From: Roseomonas aerilata DSM 19363
GTDB lineage: Bacteria > Pseudomonadota > Alphaproteobacteria > Acetobacterales > Acetobacteraceae
Assembly (NCBI RefSeq): GCF_000711725.1
Contig: NZ_JONP01000025.1
Coordinates: 1 to 64,000 of the forward strand
Direction of reading: 5' to 3'
DNA length: 64,000 nt
The translations under genes were made by a program, and so were the position numbers. This document shows positions 26,563 to 37,240 of this stretch, in pieces (the first letter of the stretch is position 1; every line of letters begins with the position of its first letter). The notes under the pieces are model-generated. The model saw nothing but the letters and a program-made list of their open reading frames with translations. It was not told where the DNA came from and ran no database searches.

Positions 26563-26636
26563 GGCGACCTACGGGGCTCGAACCCGTGACATCCACGACC
26601 ACAACGTGGCGCTCTACCAACTGAGCTAAGGCCGCC
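26563..26636 (-). tRNA. tRNA-His (anticodon GTG)
   Basis: Reverse-strand cloverleaf with acceptor GCGGCCT/AGGTCGC (one G-T pair), D-arm GCTCAGTTGGTAGAGC, anticodon loop TTGTGGT giving GTG, and T-arm ACGGGTTCGAGCCCCGT. A genomic G at the -1 position (26636) and C at the discriminator (26563) are present as in typical tRNA-His. The next bases are CA, so a full CCA is not encoded after C73. Confidence 0.95.
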
Positions 26637-26641
26637 ATACC

Positions 26642-26662
26642 GCCGGAACCAAAGGTTCCGGC
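26642..26662. terminator. Perfect hairpin between aminotransferase gene and tRNA-His
   Basis: GCCGGAACC (26642-26650) and GGTTCCGGC (26654-26662) pair perfectly around AAA. It lies downstream of the reverse-strand aminotransferase and just upstream of tRNA-His. There is no T-run, so it could be a weak terminator or a processing structure. Confidence 0.35.
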
Positions 26663-26743
26663 AACCGACCGGGAGTTCCGGCCGGCGGCGCGGTTTAGGG
26701 TGCCGGACGGGCTCCCGTCAACGGGTGTAATGGCGAGCCGGGG

Positions 26744-28605
<1,862 letters not shown>

Positions 28606-28612
28606 CAGCTCT

Positions 28613-28644
28613 CCCGCCCGCTGGCCCAAGGGGGCGCGGGCGGG
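28613..28644 (+). repeat. Strong hairpin in the glnB-glnA gap
   Basis: CCCGCCCGC (28613-28621) pairs with GCGGGCGGG (28636-28644) just after the glnB stop, without a following T-run. It could attenuate or process the glnBA transcript, allowing glnA its own expression level. Confidence 0.4.
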
Positions 28645-28705
28645 CCAGGCGGGGCAGGAACGGTCCCGCAAGTTTAACGCGTTTCAGCCGAATAGGGGCC
28701 ATCGA

Positions 28706-30127
28706 ATGGCGAATAGTAAGGAAAGCGTCTCCAAGGTGATGGAGATGATCAAGGAGAACAGCGTCGAGTACGTGGACTTCCGGTTCACGGACCCGAAGGG
28801 CAAGTGGCAGCACACCGCCCAGCACGTCTCCACCATCGAGGAGGACACCTTCTCCGAGGGGATCATGTTCGACGGCTCCTCGATCGCCGGCTGGAAGGCG
28901 ATCAACGAGTCCGACATGATCCTCATGCCGGACACGCTGAATGCTTGCATGGACCCCTTCAGCGCGAAGCCGCAGCTGATCCTCTTCTGCGACATCATCG
29001 AGCCCTCGACTGGCCAGCTCTACTCGCGCGACCCGCGCGGCACGGCGAAGAAGGCCGAGGCCTACCTCAAGTCCTCCGGCATCGGCGACACCGCCTTCTT
29101 CGGCCCCGAGGCCGAGTTCTTCGTGTTTGATGACGTGAAGTTCGGCACGGGCGGCAACTACGGCATGTACCGCCTCGAGAGCGGTGAGGGCCCCGGCGCC
29201 TCCATGAAGGAGTTCCCGGAGGGGAACATGGGCCACCGCCCCGGCGTGAAGGGCGGCTACTTCCCGGTGAACCCTGTGGACTCCGAGGTGGACCTGCGCG
29301 CCGAGATGCTCTCCACGATGATGGAGATGGGCGTCCTCGGCGAGAAGCACCACCATGAGGTGGCGCAGAGCCAGCACGAGCTCGGCACCAAGTTCGGCCC
29401 GCTGATCACCCAGGCCGACCACATGCAGATCTACAAGTACTGCATCCACAACGTCGCGCATTCCTACGGGAAGACGGCGACCTTCATGCCGAAGCCGGTC
29501 TATGGCGACAACGGCTCTGGCATGCACGTGCACCAGTCCATCTGGAAGGACGGCAAGCCGCTCTTCGCCGGCAACGGCTACGCGGACCTGTCCGACCACG
29601 CGCTGTGGTACATCGGCGGCATCATCAAGCACGCGAAGTCGCTGAACGCCTTCACCAACCCGCTGACCAACTCCTACAAGCGGCTGATCCCGGGCTTCGA
29701 GGCCCCCGTGCTGCTGGCCTACTCGGCCCGCAATCGCTCCGCCTCCTGCCGCATCCCCTACGCGACGAGCCCGAAGGCCAAGCGTGTCGAGGTGCGGTTC
29801 CCGGATCCGGGCGCGAACCCCTACCTCGCCTTCGCCGCGATGCTGATGGCGGGCCTGGACGGGATCAAGAACAAGATCCACCCGGGCGAGCCGATGGACA
29901 AGGACCTCTATGACCTGCCGCCGGAGGAGCTGAAGGGCATCCCGACCGTCTGCGGTTCGCTGCGCGAGGCCCTGCAGTCCCTCGAGGCCGACCACGAGTA
30001 CCTGCTGGCCGGCGACGTGTTCTCCAAGGATCAGATCGAGAGCTACATCGAGCTGAAGTGGCAGGACGTGTACCGGTTCGAGCACACCCCGCACCCGGTC
30101 GAGTTCGAGATGTACTACTCGGTCTGA
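28706..30127 (+). CDS. glnA: Glutamine synthetase type I
   Basis: Dodecameric enzyme making glutamine from glutamate, ammonia and ATP; 473 residues. Signatures: [31 protein letters not shown], the ATP-region KPVYGDNG and the adenylylation tyrosine Y402 in [11 protein letters not shown] (GS beta-type regulation by GlnE). Downstream of glnB, followed by a strong terminator. Confidence 0.98.
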   Translation: MANSKESVSKVMEMIKENSVEYVDFRFTDPKGKWQHTAQHVSTIEEDTFSEGIMFDGSSIAGWKAINESDMILMPDTLNACMDPFSAKPQLILFCDIIEPSTGQLYSRDPRGTAKKAEAYLKSSGIGDTAFFGPEAEFFVFDDVKFGTGGNYGMYRLESGEGPGASMKEFPEGNMGHRPGVKGGYFPVNPVDSEVDLRAEMLSTMMEMGVLGEKHHHEVAQSQHELGTKFGPLITQADHMQIYKYCIHNVAHSYGKTATFMPKPVYGDNGSGMHVHQSIWKDGKPLFAGNGYADLSDHALWYIGGIIKHAKSLNAFTNPLTNSYKRLIPGFEAPVLLAYSARNRSASCRIPYATSPKAKRVEVRFPDPGANPYLAFAAMLMAGLDGIKNKIHPGEPMDKDLYDLPPEELKGIPTVCGSLREALQSLEADHEYLLAGDVFSKDQIESYIELKWQDVYRFEHTPHPVEFEMYYSV

Positions 30128-30160
30128 GCCACGTCGCTCACGGCTGATCGCCTGGGGGGG

Positions 30161-30196
30161 CGGCCCGCGTCGAGAGACGCGGGCCGTTCCTTTTTT
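30161..30196 (+). terminator. Intrinsic terminator of glnBA
   Basis: CGGCCCGCGT (30161-30170) and ACGCGGGCCG (30177-30186) form a perfect 10-bp stem with a 6-base loop, followed by TTCCTTTTTTC. This is the clearest rho-independent terminator in the window. Confidence 0.92.
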
Positions 30197-30226
30197 CGGG
30201 CCCGCAATGGGTCGGGAGAGGGTGGG

Positions 30227-31198
30227 TCAGGAGAGCTTGATGCCGGCGGCGCGGATGAGCGTGCCCAGCCGGGCGCTCTCCGTCTCCATGAAGCGGGTGA
30301 ACTCGGCGGCGGTGCTGCCGACGCCCTGCACCTCCATGCCGCGCAGGCGGACGCGCACCTCCTCCGTGGCCAGCGCGGCGACAACCGCCGCCTGCAACCG
30401 CGCCACCCGCTCGGGCGGTGTCGCGGCCGGGGAGAAGAGGCCGCAGATGTCGGAGAGGGCGAGGTCGGGAATGCCGCATTCCGCGCCCGTTGGCACGTCC
30501 GGCAGGCTCGGGATGCGCTCGGCGGTCACGGCCATCAGGGGGCGGGCGCCGGCGGCCAGGGCGGGCTGCAGCGTGCCGACAGAGTTAAAGCTCGCCTCCA
30601 CCACTCCGGCCGCGAGGTCGCGCGCCGCGTCGGCGCCGCCACGATACGGGATGTGCTCCAGCCGGATGCCGGTGCGGAGCTGCAGCAGCTCCGCCGCCAT
30701 GTGCTGCGCGGTCGCGTTGCCAGGCGTGCCGTAGGCGATGGGCTCCGGCCGCTGGCGGGCGAGAGCGAGGAAGCCCGCCGCGTCCCTCACCGGAAAGTCC
30801 CTCCGCACCGCGAGTACGGTCGGGAAGAGCACGACCAGGCTGACGGGGGCGAAGGCCGTCGCGTAGTCGAAGGGCAGGCCGCTGAAGAGGTGCGGGTTGG
30901 AGGCCTGCGTGAGCGTGGAGAGAAGGACGGTTTGCCCGTCCGGCGACGCGGCGGCGACGAAGGCGGCGGCGTTGGTGCCGCTCGCGCCGCTGCGGTTCTC
31001 CACCACGACTGTTTGGCCCAGCGCGGCACCCATGGCGGGCGCGATCAGCCGCGCAACGGTATCGGCCGCGCCGCCGGGGGCGAAGCCCACCATCAGGCGG
31101 AGCGGACGTGCGGAGGCGGGCTGAGCCCGCAGTGCGGCGGGCGTGGCGAGCCCTGCGCCGGCGAGGATGACGCGGCGGGGGAGCGAAGGGCGGACCAT
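30227..31198 (-). CDS. Bug/TctC-family solute receptor
   Basis: 323 residues with a signal peptide (VILAGAGLATPAALRAQ), then LRLMVGFAPGGAADTVARLI, VVENRSGASGTNAAAF, LEHIPYRGGADAARDL and PTGAECGIPDLALSD. Last gene of the reverse-strand cluster 1 operon, 4 bp after the next receptor. No TctAB is present nearby, so its membrane partner must be elsewhere or it has another sensing role. Confidence 0.9.
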   Translation of the reverse strand: MVRPSLPRRVILAGAGLATPAALRAQPASARPLRLMVGFAPGGAADTVARLIAPAMGAALGQTVVVENRSGASGTNAAAFVAAASPDGQTVLLSTLTQASNPHLFSGLPFDYATAFAPVSLVVLFPTVLAVRRDFPVRDAAGFLALARQRPEPIAYGTPGNATAQHMAAELLQLRTGIRLEHIPYRGGADAARDLAAGVVEASFNSVGTLQPALAAGARPLMAVTAERIPSLPDVPTGAECGIPDLALSDICGLFSPAATPPERVARLQAAVVAALATEEVRVRLRGMEVQGVGSTAAEFTRFMETESARLGTLIRAAGIKLS

Positions 31199-31202
31199 TG
31201 CG

Positions 31203-32174
31203 CTAGACCGTGATCTTGGCGTCGGCGATGAGCTTCCGCCAGGTGTCGAACTCCTGGCGAAGGGTGGTGGCCGCCTCGGCGCTCGTGCTGCCGCGCCCCT
31301 CGGCGCCGACGCGCTCGAGGCTTGTGGCCGTCTCGGGGCGGCGGATCACCCCCATGGCTGCGGCGTGCATGCGCGCGACGATCCGGTCCGGCGTTGCGGC
31401 CGGGACGAGCAGCGCGAGCCAGAGATCGACGACGAAGTCCTCCATCCCGGACTCTCGCATCGTCGGTAGGTCCGGAAAGGCGGCGCTGCGCTGCGCGCCG
31501 GTGGTGGCCAGCGCGCGCAGCTTGCCGTCGTTCACCAGGCCACGGGCGCCCGCGATGCTGCTGAAGGCAAAGGCCACCTGCCCCGTCATCATGTCGGTGA
31601 AGCCCGCCGCGATGCCGCGATAAGGGACATGCGTCGGCTCGCAGCCGGTAATGCGGCCGAACATCTCGCCGGCCAGGTGCGGCGTGGTGCCGGTGCCGGC
31701 GGAGGCGTAGCTCAGCCGTCCCCTGTTCGCCCGCGCATAGGCCACGAACTCCGCGACGCTGCGCACCGGCAGGTCCGGCCCGATGACGAGGACGAGTGGC
31801 GAACTGGTGAGGATGGAGACCGGCCGTAGGTCCCTGAAGAGATCATAGGGCACCCGCGACTGGAGCGAGGGGTTGATGACGATCGCCGGGTCCATGATGA
31901 GCTGCACGTAGCCGTCTGGCGCCGACTTCGCGACGTAATCGGTGCCGACCACGCCGCCCGCCCCCGGACGGTTCTCGGCGACGACGGATTGGCGCAGCGG
32001 CTCGCTCAGCCCTTGCGCGAAGACGCGGCCGACATAGTCCACCACGCCGCCCGGCGCGTAGGGCAGCACGAGGCGGATCGGGCGGTCCGGGAAATCCTGT
32101 GCCCAGGCTCGACCTCCACCAGCGGCCGCGAGGGCCGCGGCGGAAAGAAGGGTGCGCCTGTTCAACATCAGCAT
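31203..32174 (-). CDS. Bug/TctC-family solute receptor
   Basis: About 323 residues starting MLMLNRRTLLSAAALAAAGG with signal cleavage after AWA. Family motifs FPDRPIRLVLPYAPGGVVDYV, AENRPGAGGVVGTDYVAK, THVPYRGIAAGFTDMM. ATG 32174 or 32168 fits the signal peptide; an in-frame start further upstream would spoil it. The 5' region contains the operator copy at 32317-32332, so this receptor pair may have its own regulated promoter inside cluster 1. Confidence 0.9.
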   Translation of the reverse strand: MLMLNRRTLLSAAALAAAGGGRAWAQDFPDRPIRLVLPYAPGGVVDYVGRVFAQGLSEPLRQSVVAENRPGAGGVVGTDYVAKSAPDGYVQLIMDPAIVINPSLQSRVPYDLFRDLRPVSILTSSPLVLVIGPDLPVRSVAEFVAYARANRGRLSYASAGTGTTPHLAGEMFGRITGCEPTHVPYRGIAAGFTDMMTGQVAFAFSSIAGARGLVNDGKLRALATTGAQRSAAFPDLPTMRESGMEDFVVDLWLALLVPAATPDRIVARMHAAAMGVIRRPETATSLERVGAEGRGSTSAEAATTLRQEFDTWRKLIADAKITV

Positions 32175-32316
32175 GGGGTGCCATCCGCCCGAAGGTGTCG
32201 CCGACCGTGCCACGCGCTTCCGTAGTTTCTCACGGCGGCTCTTGCGGCCACCCGTCGTTCATGCGCGGCCGGTTCGGGCCGCGGTGTCACGAGCGATCCG
32301 AGCATTTGCCCGGACG

Positions 32317-32332
32317 TAATGTCAAGACATTA
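32317..32332. promoter_or_regulatory. Palindromic operator copy 1 (proposed GntR site)
   Basis: TAATGTCAAGACATTA is a perfect 16-bp palindrome between the decarboxylase-like gene and the Bug receptor pair, about 143 bp before the receptor start. It matches the two other copies at 41870 and 42853, the latter flanking the gntR gene. Confidence 0.7.
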
Positions 32333-32351
32333 GCCCGTTGCCCAGCAATCC

Positions 32352-33341
32352 TCAGACTTTCGCCAGATCCCGCACCGAGGCCGGGAAAAGCTCCTCGGCC
32401 GCGAGAGGCCGCGAGGTCAGTCCCTGCGACCAGGCGTAGTGCGTCATGCGCTCCAGCACATGCGCGTTCGCCGCGGCGCCGTAGGGCCAGAAGTCGTGGC
32501 CCATGAGCGCGCGTGTGCGCTCCAGCTCATCCACCGCCCAGGGAAGCGTGGTGTAGAGATGCCCGATCTTCGCATTGTCGATGAGGCAGAGGCGCTTGGC
32601 TTCCTCGAAGGCCATCTGCACGTTCACGGGCAACCACGGGAAGCGCTCCACGAGGGAGCGGCGGATGCCGACGAGATGCATGATGGGGAAGATTCGCGTC
32701 TCGCGGAAATAAGCCTCCTCCGCCGCGCGGTAGTCGGGAAAGAGCCGCACGACCTCCGGCACGCGCCCGAAGCAGGAGGGGGCACGGGCGGAGAGAAGCG
32801 CGTCGATCGCGCCGGAGGCGAGCTGGCCGGAGAGCGTTTCCCCCTCGGGGATGGGGCGCAGCTCGACGCCTTCGGGGAGGTTGATAGAGACGACATTGCC
32901 GCGTCCCGCCTCCTCCAGTCCTCCGCTGCGCCAGCGCATCTCCTCTGGCTGCACGCCGTACCCGTCGGCAAGGATGCCTCGCATCCAGAGCGCGACGGTC
33001 ATCTGGTATTCGGGCACGCCCACGATCCTGCCCCGAAGATCCTCCGGCCGCGCGATGCCGCGGTCCGTGCGGATGTAGAGGGAGGAGTGGCGGAAGAGGC
33101 GCGAGGGAAAGACGGGAATGCCGACATAGGGGCAGCGTCCCTCCGCGAGCTGGACCATGTAGCTGGACATGGAGAGCTCGGTGACGTCGAACTCCTGGTG
33201 ACGGAAGTTGCGGTGGAAGGCCTCCTCCGGTGACATGGCGACGGGGTAGAGGTCGCAGCCGGCGACCGTCACGCGCCCGTCGAACAGCGCGCGCGTGCGG
33301 TCGTAGGCGACGCAGGAGAGGCTGAGCGGGACGCGGCTCAC
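32352..33341 (-). CDS. 4,5-dihydroxyphthalate decarboxylase-like / binding-protein-fold protein, no signal peptide
   Basis: 329 residues from GTG 33341 (no ATG gives a plausible N-terminus). The start LSLSCVAYDRTRALFDGRV and the regions FDVTELSMSSYMVQLAEG, LRGRIVGVPEYQMTVALWMRG and HDFWPYGAAANAHVLERMTHYAWSQGL are typical of proteins named 4,5-dihydroxyphthalate decarboxylase, which share the periplasmic-binding-protein fold. No export signal is visible, so a cytoplasmic enzyme or sensor is likelier than a transporter receptor. Lies 16 bp after the dihydroorotase-type gene in the hydroxylase operon; decarboxylation of an aromatic acid would fit. Confidence 0.75.
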   Translation of the reverse strand: MSRVPLSLSCVAYDRTRALFDGRVTVAGCDLYPVAMSPEEAFHRNFRHQEFDVTELSMSSYMVQLAEGRCPYVGIPVFPSRLFRHSSLYIRTDRGIARPEDLRGRIVGVPEYQMTVALWMRGILADGYGVQPEEMRWRSGGLEEAGRGNVVSINLPEGVELRPIPEGETLSGQLASGAIDALLSARAPSCFGRVPEVVRLFPDYRAAEEAYFRETRIFPIMHLVGIRRSLVERFPWLPVNVQMAFEEAKRLCLIDNAKIGHLYTTLPWAVDELERTRALMGHDFWPYGAAANAHVLERMTHYAWSQGLTSRPLAAEELFPASVRDLAKV

Positions 33342-33357
33342 CGTAGCGAGGCCCGCA

Positions 33358-34404
33358 TCACGACGCCACCACGCGCCAGGCCATGGTCTCCCCGCCGCGA
33401 TAGACGAGGGCGCGCTCCTCCGGCCCCTCGACCGAGATTTCCTCCGGCACGGTCCAGGAGGATTTCTCCAGCGTGATCGTCGCCTCGTTCGGCGGCAGGC
33501 CATAATGCGCGGGGCCGTTAAGCGAAGCGAAGGCCTCGAGCCTGTCCAGCGCGCCCTCCTCCTCGAAGACCTTCGCATAGGTCTCAATGGCCACGGGCGC
33601 GTTGAAGATGCCGGCGGCGCCGACGACGGCGAGCTTCTTGGCCACGGAATGGGGCGCGGAATCGGTGCCGAGGAAGAAGCAGGCCTCGCCGGAGGTCGCG
33701 GCCCCGCGTAGCGCGAGCCGGTCCGGCTCCGATTTGATGACGGGCATGACGTAGTTGTAGGGCTTGTTGCCCCAGCCGAGCCAGTCCGTCCGGTTCAGCT
33801 CCAGGTGGTAGGGCGTGATGGAGGCGCCGACCTGCGGGGCGGCAGAACGCACGTAGTCGACGCCGACTTTCGAGGAGAGGTGCTCGACGATGAACTTCAG
33901 CCCCGGGTAGTCGCGCGTCCAGGGGATCAGCCGGCGCTCGATAAAGACGGCTTCCCGGTCGAAGACATCGACGGCAGGGTCCACCTCCTCCGCGTGCATC
34001 AGGAAGCGGATGCCGAGCTTCTCCATCCGCGCGAGCACCGGGCGGATCAGCTCGTAATCCGTCACGCCCGCCGCGGAATTGGTGGTGGCGTTGGCGGGGT
34101 AGAGCTTCACCCCGGCGACCACGCCCTCCTTGAAACCACGCTCCACGTCGTCGGGATCGGTGTGGTCAGTAAGGTAGAGCGGCATCAGCGGCTGGAAGTC
34201 GGAGCCGGGTGGGCGCGCAGCGAGGAGGCGCTCGCGGTACGCCGCGGCATCCGCGGTGGTGCGGACCGGCGGCACGAGGTTCGGCATCATGATGGCGCGG
34301 CCGAAGTGGCGGGCCGTCCAAGGCAGGGCCGCGCGCATCATCTCGTTGTCGCGCACGTGCAGATGCCAGTCGTCTGGCTTGCGGATGGTCAGGCGCTGGG
34401 TCAC
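33358..34404 (-). CDS. Dihydroorotase-type (PyrC, class II) cyclic amidohydrolase
   Basis: 348 residues, clearly related to E. coli PyrC. Zinc ligands in PDDWHLHVRD, the carboxylated lysine in GVKLYPANATTNS, histidines in MHAEE and EHLSS, the catalytic GTDSAPH, and substrate loop MMPNLVPPVRT. By sequence it could be the housekeeping dihydroorotase. But its ATG overlaps the stop of a molybdenum hydroxylase subunit (ATGA) and it is embedded in the cluster 1 operon, which suggests opening of a cyclic amide made by the hydroxylases. Both roles remain possible. Confidence 0.88.
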   Translation of the reverse strand: MTQRLTIRKPDDWHLHVRDNEMMRAALPWTARHFGRAIMMPNLVPPVRTTADAAAYRERLLAARPPGSDFQPLMPLYLTDHTDPDDVERGFKEGVVAGVKLYPANATTNSAAGVTDYELIRPVLARMEKLGIRFLMHAEEVDPAVDVFDREAVFIERRLIPWTRDYPGLKFIVEHLSSKVGVDYVRSAAPQVGASITPYHLELNRTDWLGWGNKPYNYVMPVIKSEPDRLALRGAATSGEACFFLGTDSAPHSVAKKLAVVGAAGIFNAPVAIETYAKVFEEEGALDRLEAFASLNGPAHYGLPPNEATITLEKSSWTVPEEISVEGPEERALVYRGGETMAWRVVAS

Positions 34405-36758
34405 GCGGCACTCCCGGAGGCTTGGGGATCGATGAGCGCGAGCAGGTCCACCGGTGAGAGCGGGACCTGGGCGATGCGGACACCGAAGGGCGAGAGCGCG
34501 TCCTCGATGGCGGAGGCGATGGCGGCGGGAACGGGGATCACCCCCGCCTCCCCCACGCCCTTGATGCCCAGCGGGTTCAGCGGGGTGGGGCTGTGCATGT
34601 GCAGGATGCGCACGGGCGGCATCTCGGTCGCGGTAACCAGCAGGTAGTCCGCCAGCGTCGTGGAGGTGGGCTGTGCCTCCTCGTCGTAGCGCATGTGCTC
34701 GAACAGCGCGTTGCCGATGCCGTGGGCGATGCCGCCCATGAGCTGCCCGTCCACGATGCGCGGGTGTAGCGCGTTGCCGCAGTCATGCGCGAAGACGAGG
34801 TTGTTGATGGTGACGCCGCCGGTCTCGGCATCCACTTCCACCTCCGCCACCGCGGTGCCGTTGGCATAGGCCATGGCGTCGATCACAACCTCCTCGCTGG
34901 CGCCGAGGCCGGGGCCGCGGCCACCGGGTATGGCGAAGCCGGGCGTGCCCGCCACCGCGCGCGCGACGGCGGCGAGCGTGACCTTCATCTCGGGCACGCC
35001 CTTCACCTGCACGGCATCGCCCTCGATCTCGAGGTCGCCCTCCGCCGCCTCCAGCATCGTGGCCGCGACGTGCAGCACCTTCTCCCGCACGCGGGTGGCG
35101 GCAACATGCGCCGAACTGCCCGCGAGCACCGCCTGACGGCTGTTGGAGCCGCCGATGCCCATCGGCGCGGCCGCCGTGTCGCCGGCGATGACCTGCACGC
35201 GCGACATGTCGCCGCCGAGCTGTTCGGCTACGAGCTGCGCGAGCATGGTGTGGGTGGACTGCCCCATCGCCGCTGCCCCTGTCGCGACGACGATGCGGCC
35301 GGACGGCTCGATGCGAACGGAAACGTGCTCGAAGGGGCCGCGCCCCGTCCCCTCCACGTAGTTGGCGATACCGATGCCAAGGTAGCGGCCCTGCGCCCGG
35401 GCGGCGCGCTGGCGTTCGGGGAAGCCAGCCCAGTCGGCCCCCTCAAGGGCCATGGACTGGCAGCGCGGATAGTCGCCGCTGTCCAGCACCACCTGCATGC
35501 CGCCGCGCGTCTTCAGCGGCGTCGCGTAGGGCATGCGCTCACCGGGAACGAGGTTGCGGCGGCGAATCTCCGCGCGGTCGATGCCGAGGCCTCGCGCGGC
35601 CTTGTCGAGCAGGCGCTCCATGGCGAAGACGCCCTGCGGCTGGCCCGCGCCGCGCACGGGGGTGGTCGGCACCTTGTTCGTCACCGCCACCTTCATCGCC
35701 ATGCGGAAGGTGGGCACGACATAGGCGAGCGGCATGGCCGAGACCGCGCCCTGCGGGATGTTCACGCCGCGCGCCGTCCAGGCCCCGTGATCGTGCACCA
35801 GCGTGCCGCGCAGGCCGAGGATGCGGCCTTCGTTGTCGGTCGCCAGCTCCACGTCCCAGGACTGGTCGCGCTCCTGCGTGGTGGCGACGAAGTGCTCGCT
35901 GCGATCCTCGATCCACTTCACGGGGCGGCCGAGAAGGCGGGCCGCGAGCGCGACCACCACCTCCTCCGGATAGAAGATGAGCTTCGGGCCGAAGCCGCCG
36001 CCGACATCGGGGGTGATGACACGGATCGCCCGCTCCTCCAGCCCCAGCAGGTCGCAGAGGAGGCGATGCGCGGTGTGCGGGGTCTGTGTGCTGCTCCAGA
36101 CCGTCAGCCGGTCCTCCAGCGGGTCGGGGCGAGCGACGACGCCGCGGCACTCTATGGAATGGCTGCCGCCGCGATGCACCGAGAGGCGCTCGGCGAAGCG
36201 GTGTGGGGCGGTGGCGAAGACCGCGTCCACCGCGCCGTACTCGAGCACCAGCTCCGCGGCGAGGTTTGAGGACGCGTCGCGATGGGCGGTCGGCGCGCCG
36301 GCCTCCAGGGCGGCGACGCAGTCGGCGACCGGCGGCAGGGGATCGTACTCCACCTCCACCAGCGCCGCGGCATCCTCGGCCAGGTGGCGGCTCTCGGCGA
36401 CTACCACCGCCACGGCCTCGCCGACATGCACAACCTCGGTCTGCGCCAGCACGGGGCGGTGCAGCTCCTGCCGATAGGCTGGGCTGGGAAGTGCGACGAC
36501 CAGACGGGTGTCGGTCAGGTAGGGCGCGAGATCGGCCAGGGTGAACACCGCGTGCACGCCGGGCAATGCGCGGGCCGCCTCGGCGTCGATGCGCGCGATC
36601 GCTGCGTGCGCGTGGGGGGAGCGCAGGAAGGCGGCGTGCAGCAGGCCGGGCGGAGCAATGTCGTCCACGAAGCGGCCACGGCCCCGGATCAGCGCGGCGT
36701 CCTCCACGCGCGGCACGTCGCGGCCGACGAGGCGCGTCGTCGCGGGCGTGGCGGTCAT
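34401..36758 (-). CDS. Molybdenum hydroxylase large subunit (xanthine dehydrogenase family), unit A
   Basis: 785-residue molybdopterin-cytosine/dioxo-Mo subunit. N-terminal a/b hammerhead GRGRFVDDI..LHAAFLRSPHAHA; cofactor regions VTPDVGGGFGPK-type (ITPDVGGGFGPKL), GAGQPQGVFAMERLLD and GQSTHTMLAQLVAEQLG; catalytic glutamate E737 in KGVGEAG. Such enzymes hydroxylate N-heterocycles or aldehydes, or oxidise CO. The CO-dehydrogenase VAYRCSFR loop is absent. Coupled to its 2Fe-2S subunit by a 4-base overlap. Confidence 0.92.
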   Translation of the reverse strand: MTATPATTRLVGRDVPRVEDAALIRGRGRFVDDIAPPGLLHAAFLRSPHAHAAIARIDAEAARALPGVHAVFTLADLAPYLTDTRLVVALPSPAYRQELHRPVLAQTEVVHVGEAVAVVVAESRHLAEDAAALVEVEYDPLPPVADCVAALEAGAPTAHRDASSNLAAELVLEYGAVDAVFATAPHRFAERLSVHRGGSHSIECRGVVARPDPLEDRLTVWSSTQTPHTAHRLLCDLLGLEERAIRVITPDVGGGFGPKLIFYPEEVVVALAARLLGRPVKWIEDRSEHFVATTQERDQSWDVELATDNEGRILGLRGTLVHDHGAWTARGVNIPQGAVSAMPLAYVVPTFRMAMKVAVTNKVPTTPVRGAGQPQGVFAMERLLDKAARGLGIDRAEIRRRNLVPGERMPYATPLKTRGGMQVVLDSGDYPRCQSMALEGADWAGFPERQRAARAQGRYLGIGIANYVEGTGRGPFEHVSVRIEPSGRIVVATGAAAMGQSTHTMLAQLVAEQLGGDMSRVQVIAGDTAAAPMGIGGSNSRQAVLAGSSAHVAATRVREKVLHVAATMLEAAEGDLEIEGDAVQVKGVPEMKVTLAAVARAVAGTPGFAIPGGRGPGLGASEEVVIDAMAYANGTAVAEVEVDAETGGVTINNLVFAHDCGNALHPRIVDGQLMGGIAHGIGNALFEHMRYDEEAQPTSTTLADYLLVTATEMPPVRILHMHSPTPLNPLGIKGVGEAGVIPVPAAIASAIEDALSPFGVRIAQVPLSPVDLLALIDPQASGSAA

Positions 36759-37240
36759 GCCCGCGCCTCCCGCAGCGCCCGCGCGGCCTCCATCGTCGCC
36801 GCGACGATGCTGTCATAGCCCGTGCAGCGGCAGAGATTGCCGGAGATGGCGACCCGCACCTCCTCCTCCGTCGGATCCGGGCTGTCCTTCAGGAATTCGG
36901 CGAGGGTGGTGAGCATCCCCGGCGTGCAGAAGCCGCATTGCAGCCCGTGGTTGGCGCAGAAGGCGGCCTGGAGAGGGTGAAGCGGGCCGTTCTCGGGTGC
37001 CAGCCCCTCCACCGTGGTGACGGACCGCCCCTCGGCCTGAACCGCCAGCACGAGGCAGGCGCGGACCGCGCGGCCGTCCAGCAGCACCGTGCAGGCACCG
37101 CAGACGCCGTGCTCGCAGCCGAGATGCGTGCCGGTCAGCCCCAGCGTGCCGCGCAGGAAGTCAGCGAGGTGCTGGCGGACGGGCGTTTCCGCCTCGTGGC
37201 GCGTGCCGTTGACGGTCAGGGCGATGCGGCGCGCCGTCAT
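36755..37240 (-). CDS. Molybdenum hydroxylase 2Fe-2S subunit, unit A
   Basis: 161 residues with two [2Fe-2S] domains. Plant-ferredoxin-type cysteines C42, C47, C50 and C62 (GCEHGVCGACTVLLDG), then QCGFCTPG and LCRCTGY of the second cluster. ATG 37240 overlaps the FAD-subunit stop. A long upstream extension in this frame is only a shadow. Carries electrons from the Mo centre to FAD. Confidence 0.95.
   Translation of the reverse strand: MTARRIALTVNGTRHEAETPVRQHLADFLRGTLGLTGTHLGCEHGVCGACTVLLDGRAVRACLVLAVQAEGRSVTTVEGLAPENGPLHPLQAAFCANHGLQCGFCTPGMLTTLAEFLKDSPDPTEEEVRVAISGNLCRCTGYDSIVAATMEAARALREARA

Noticed and set aside
34401-36758. Unit A large subunit as CO dehydrogenase (CoxL)
   Set aside because: The active-site loop with the cysteine of form I CoxL is not present; the glutamate motif fits a general N-heterocycle hydroxylase.
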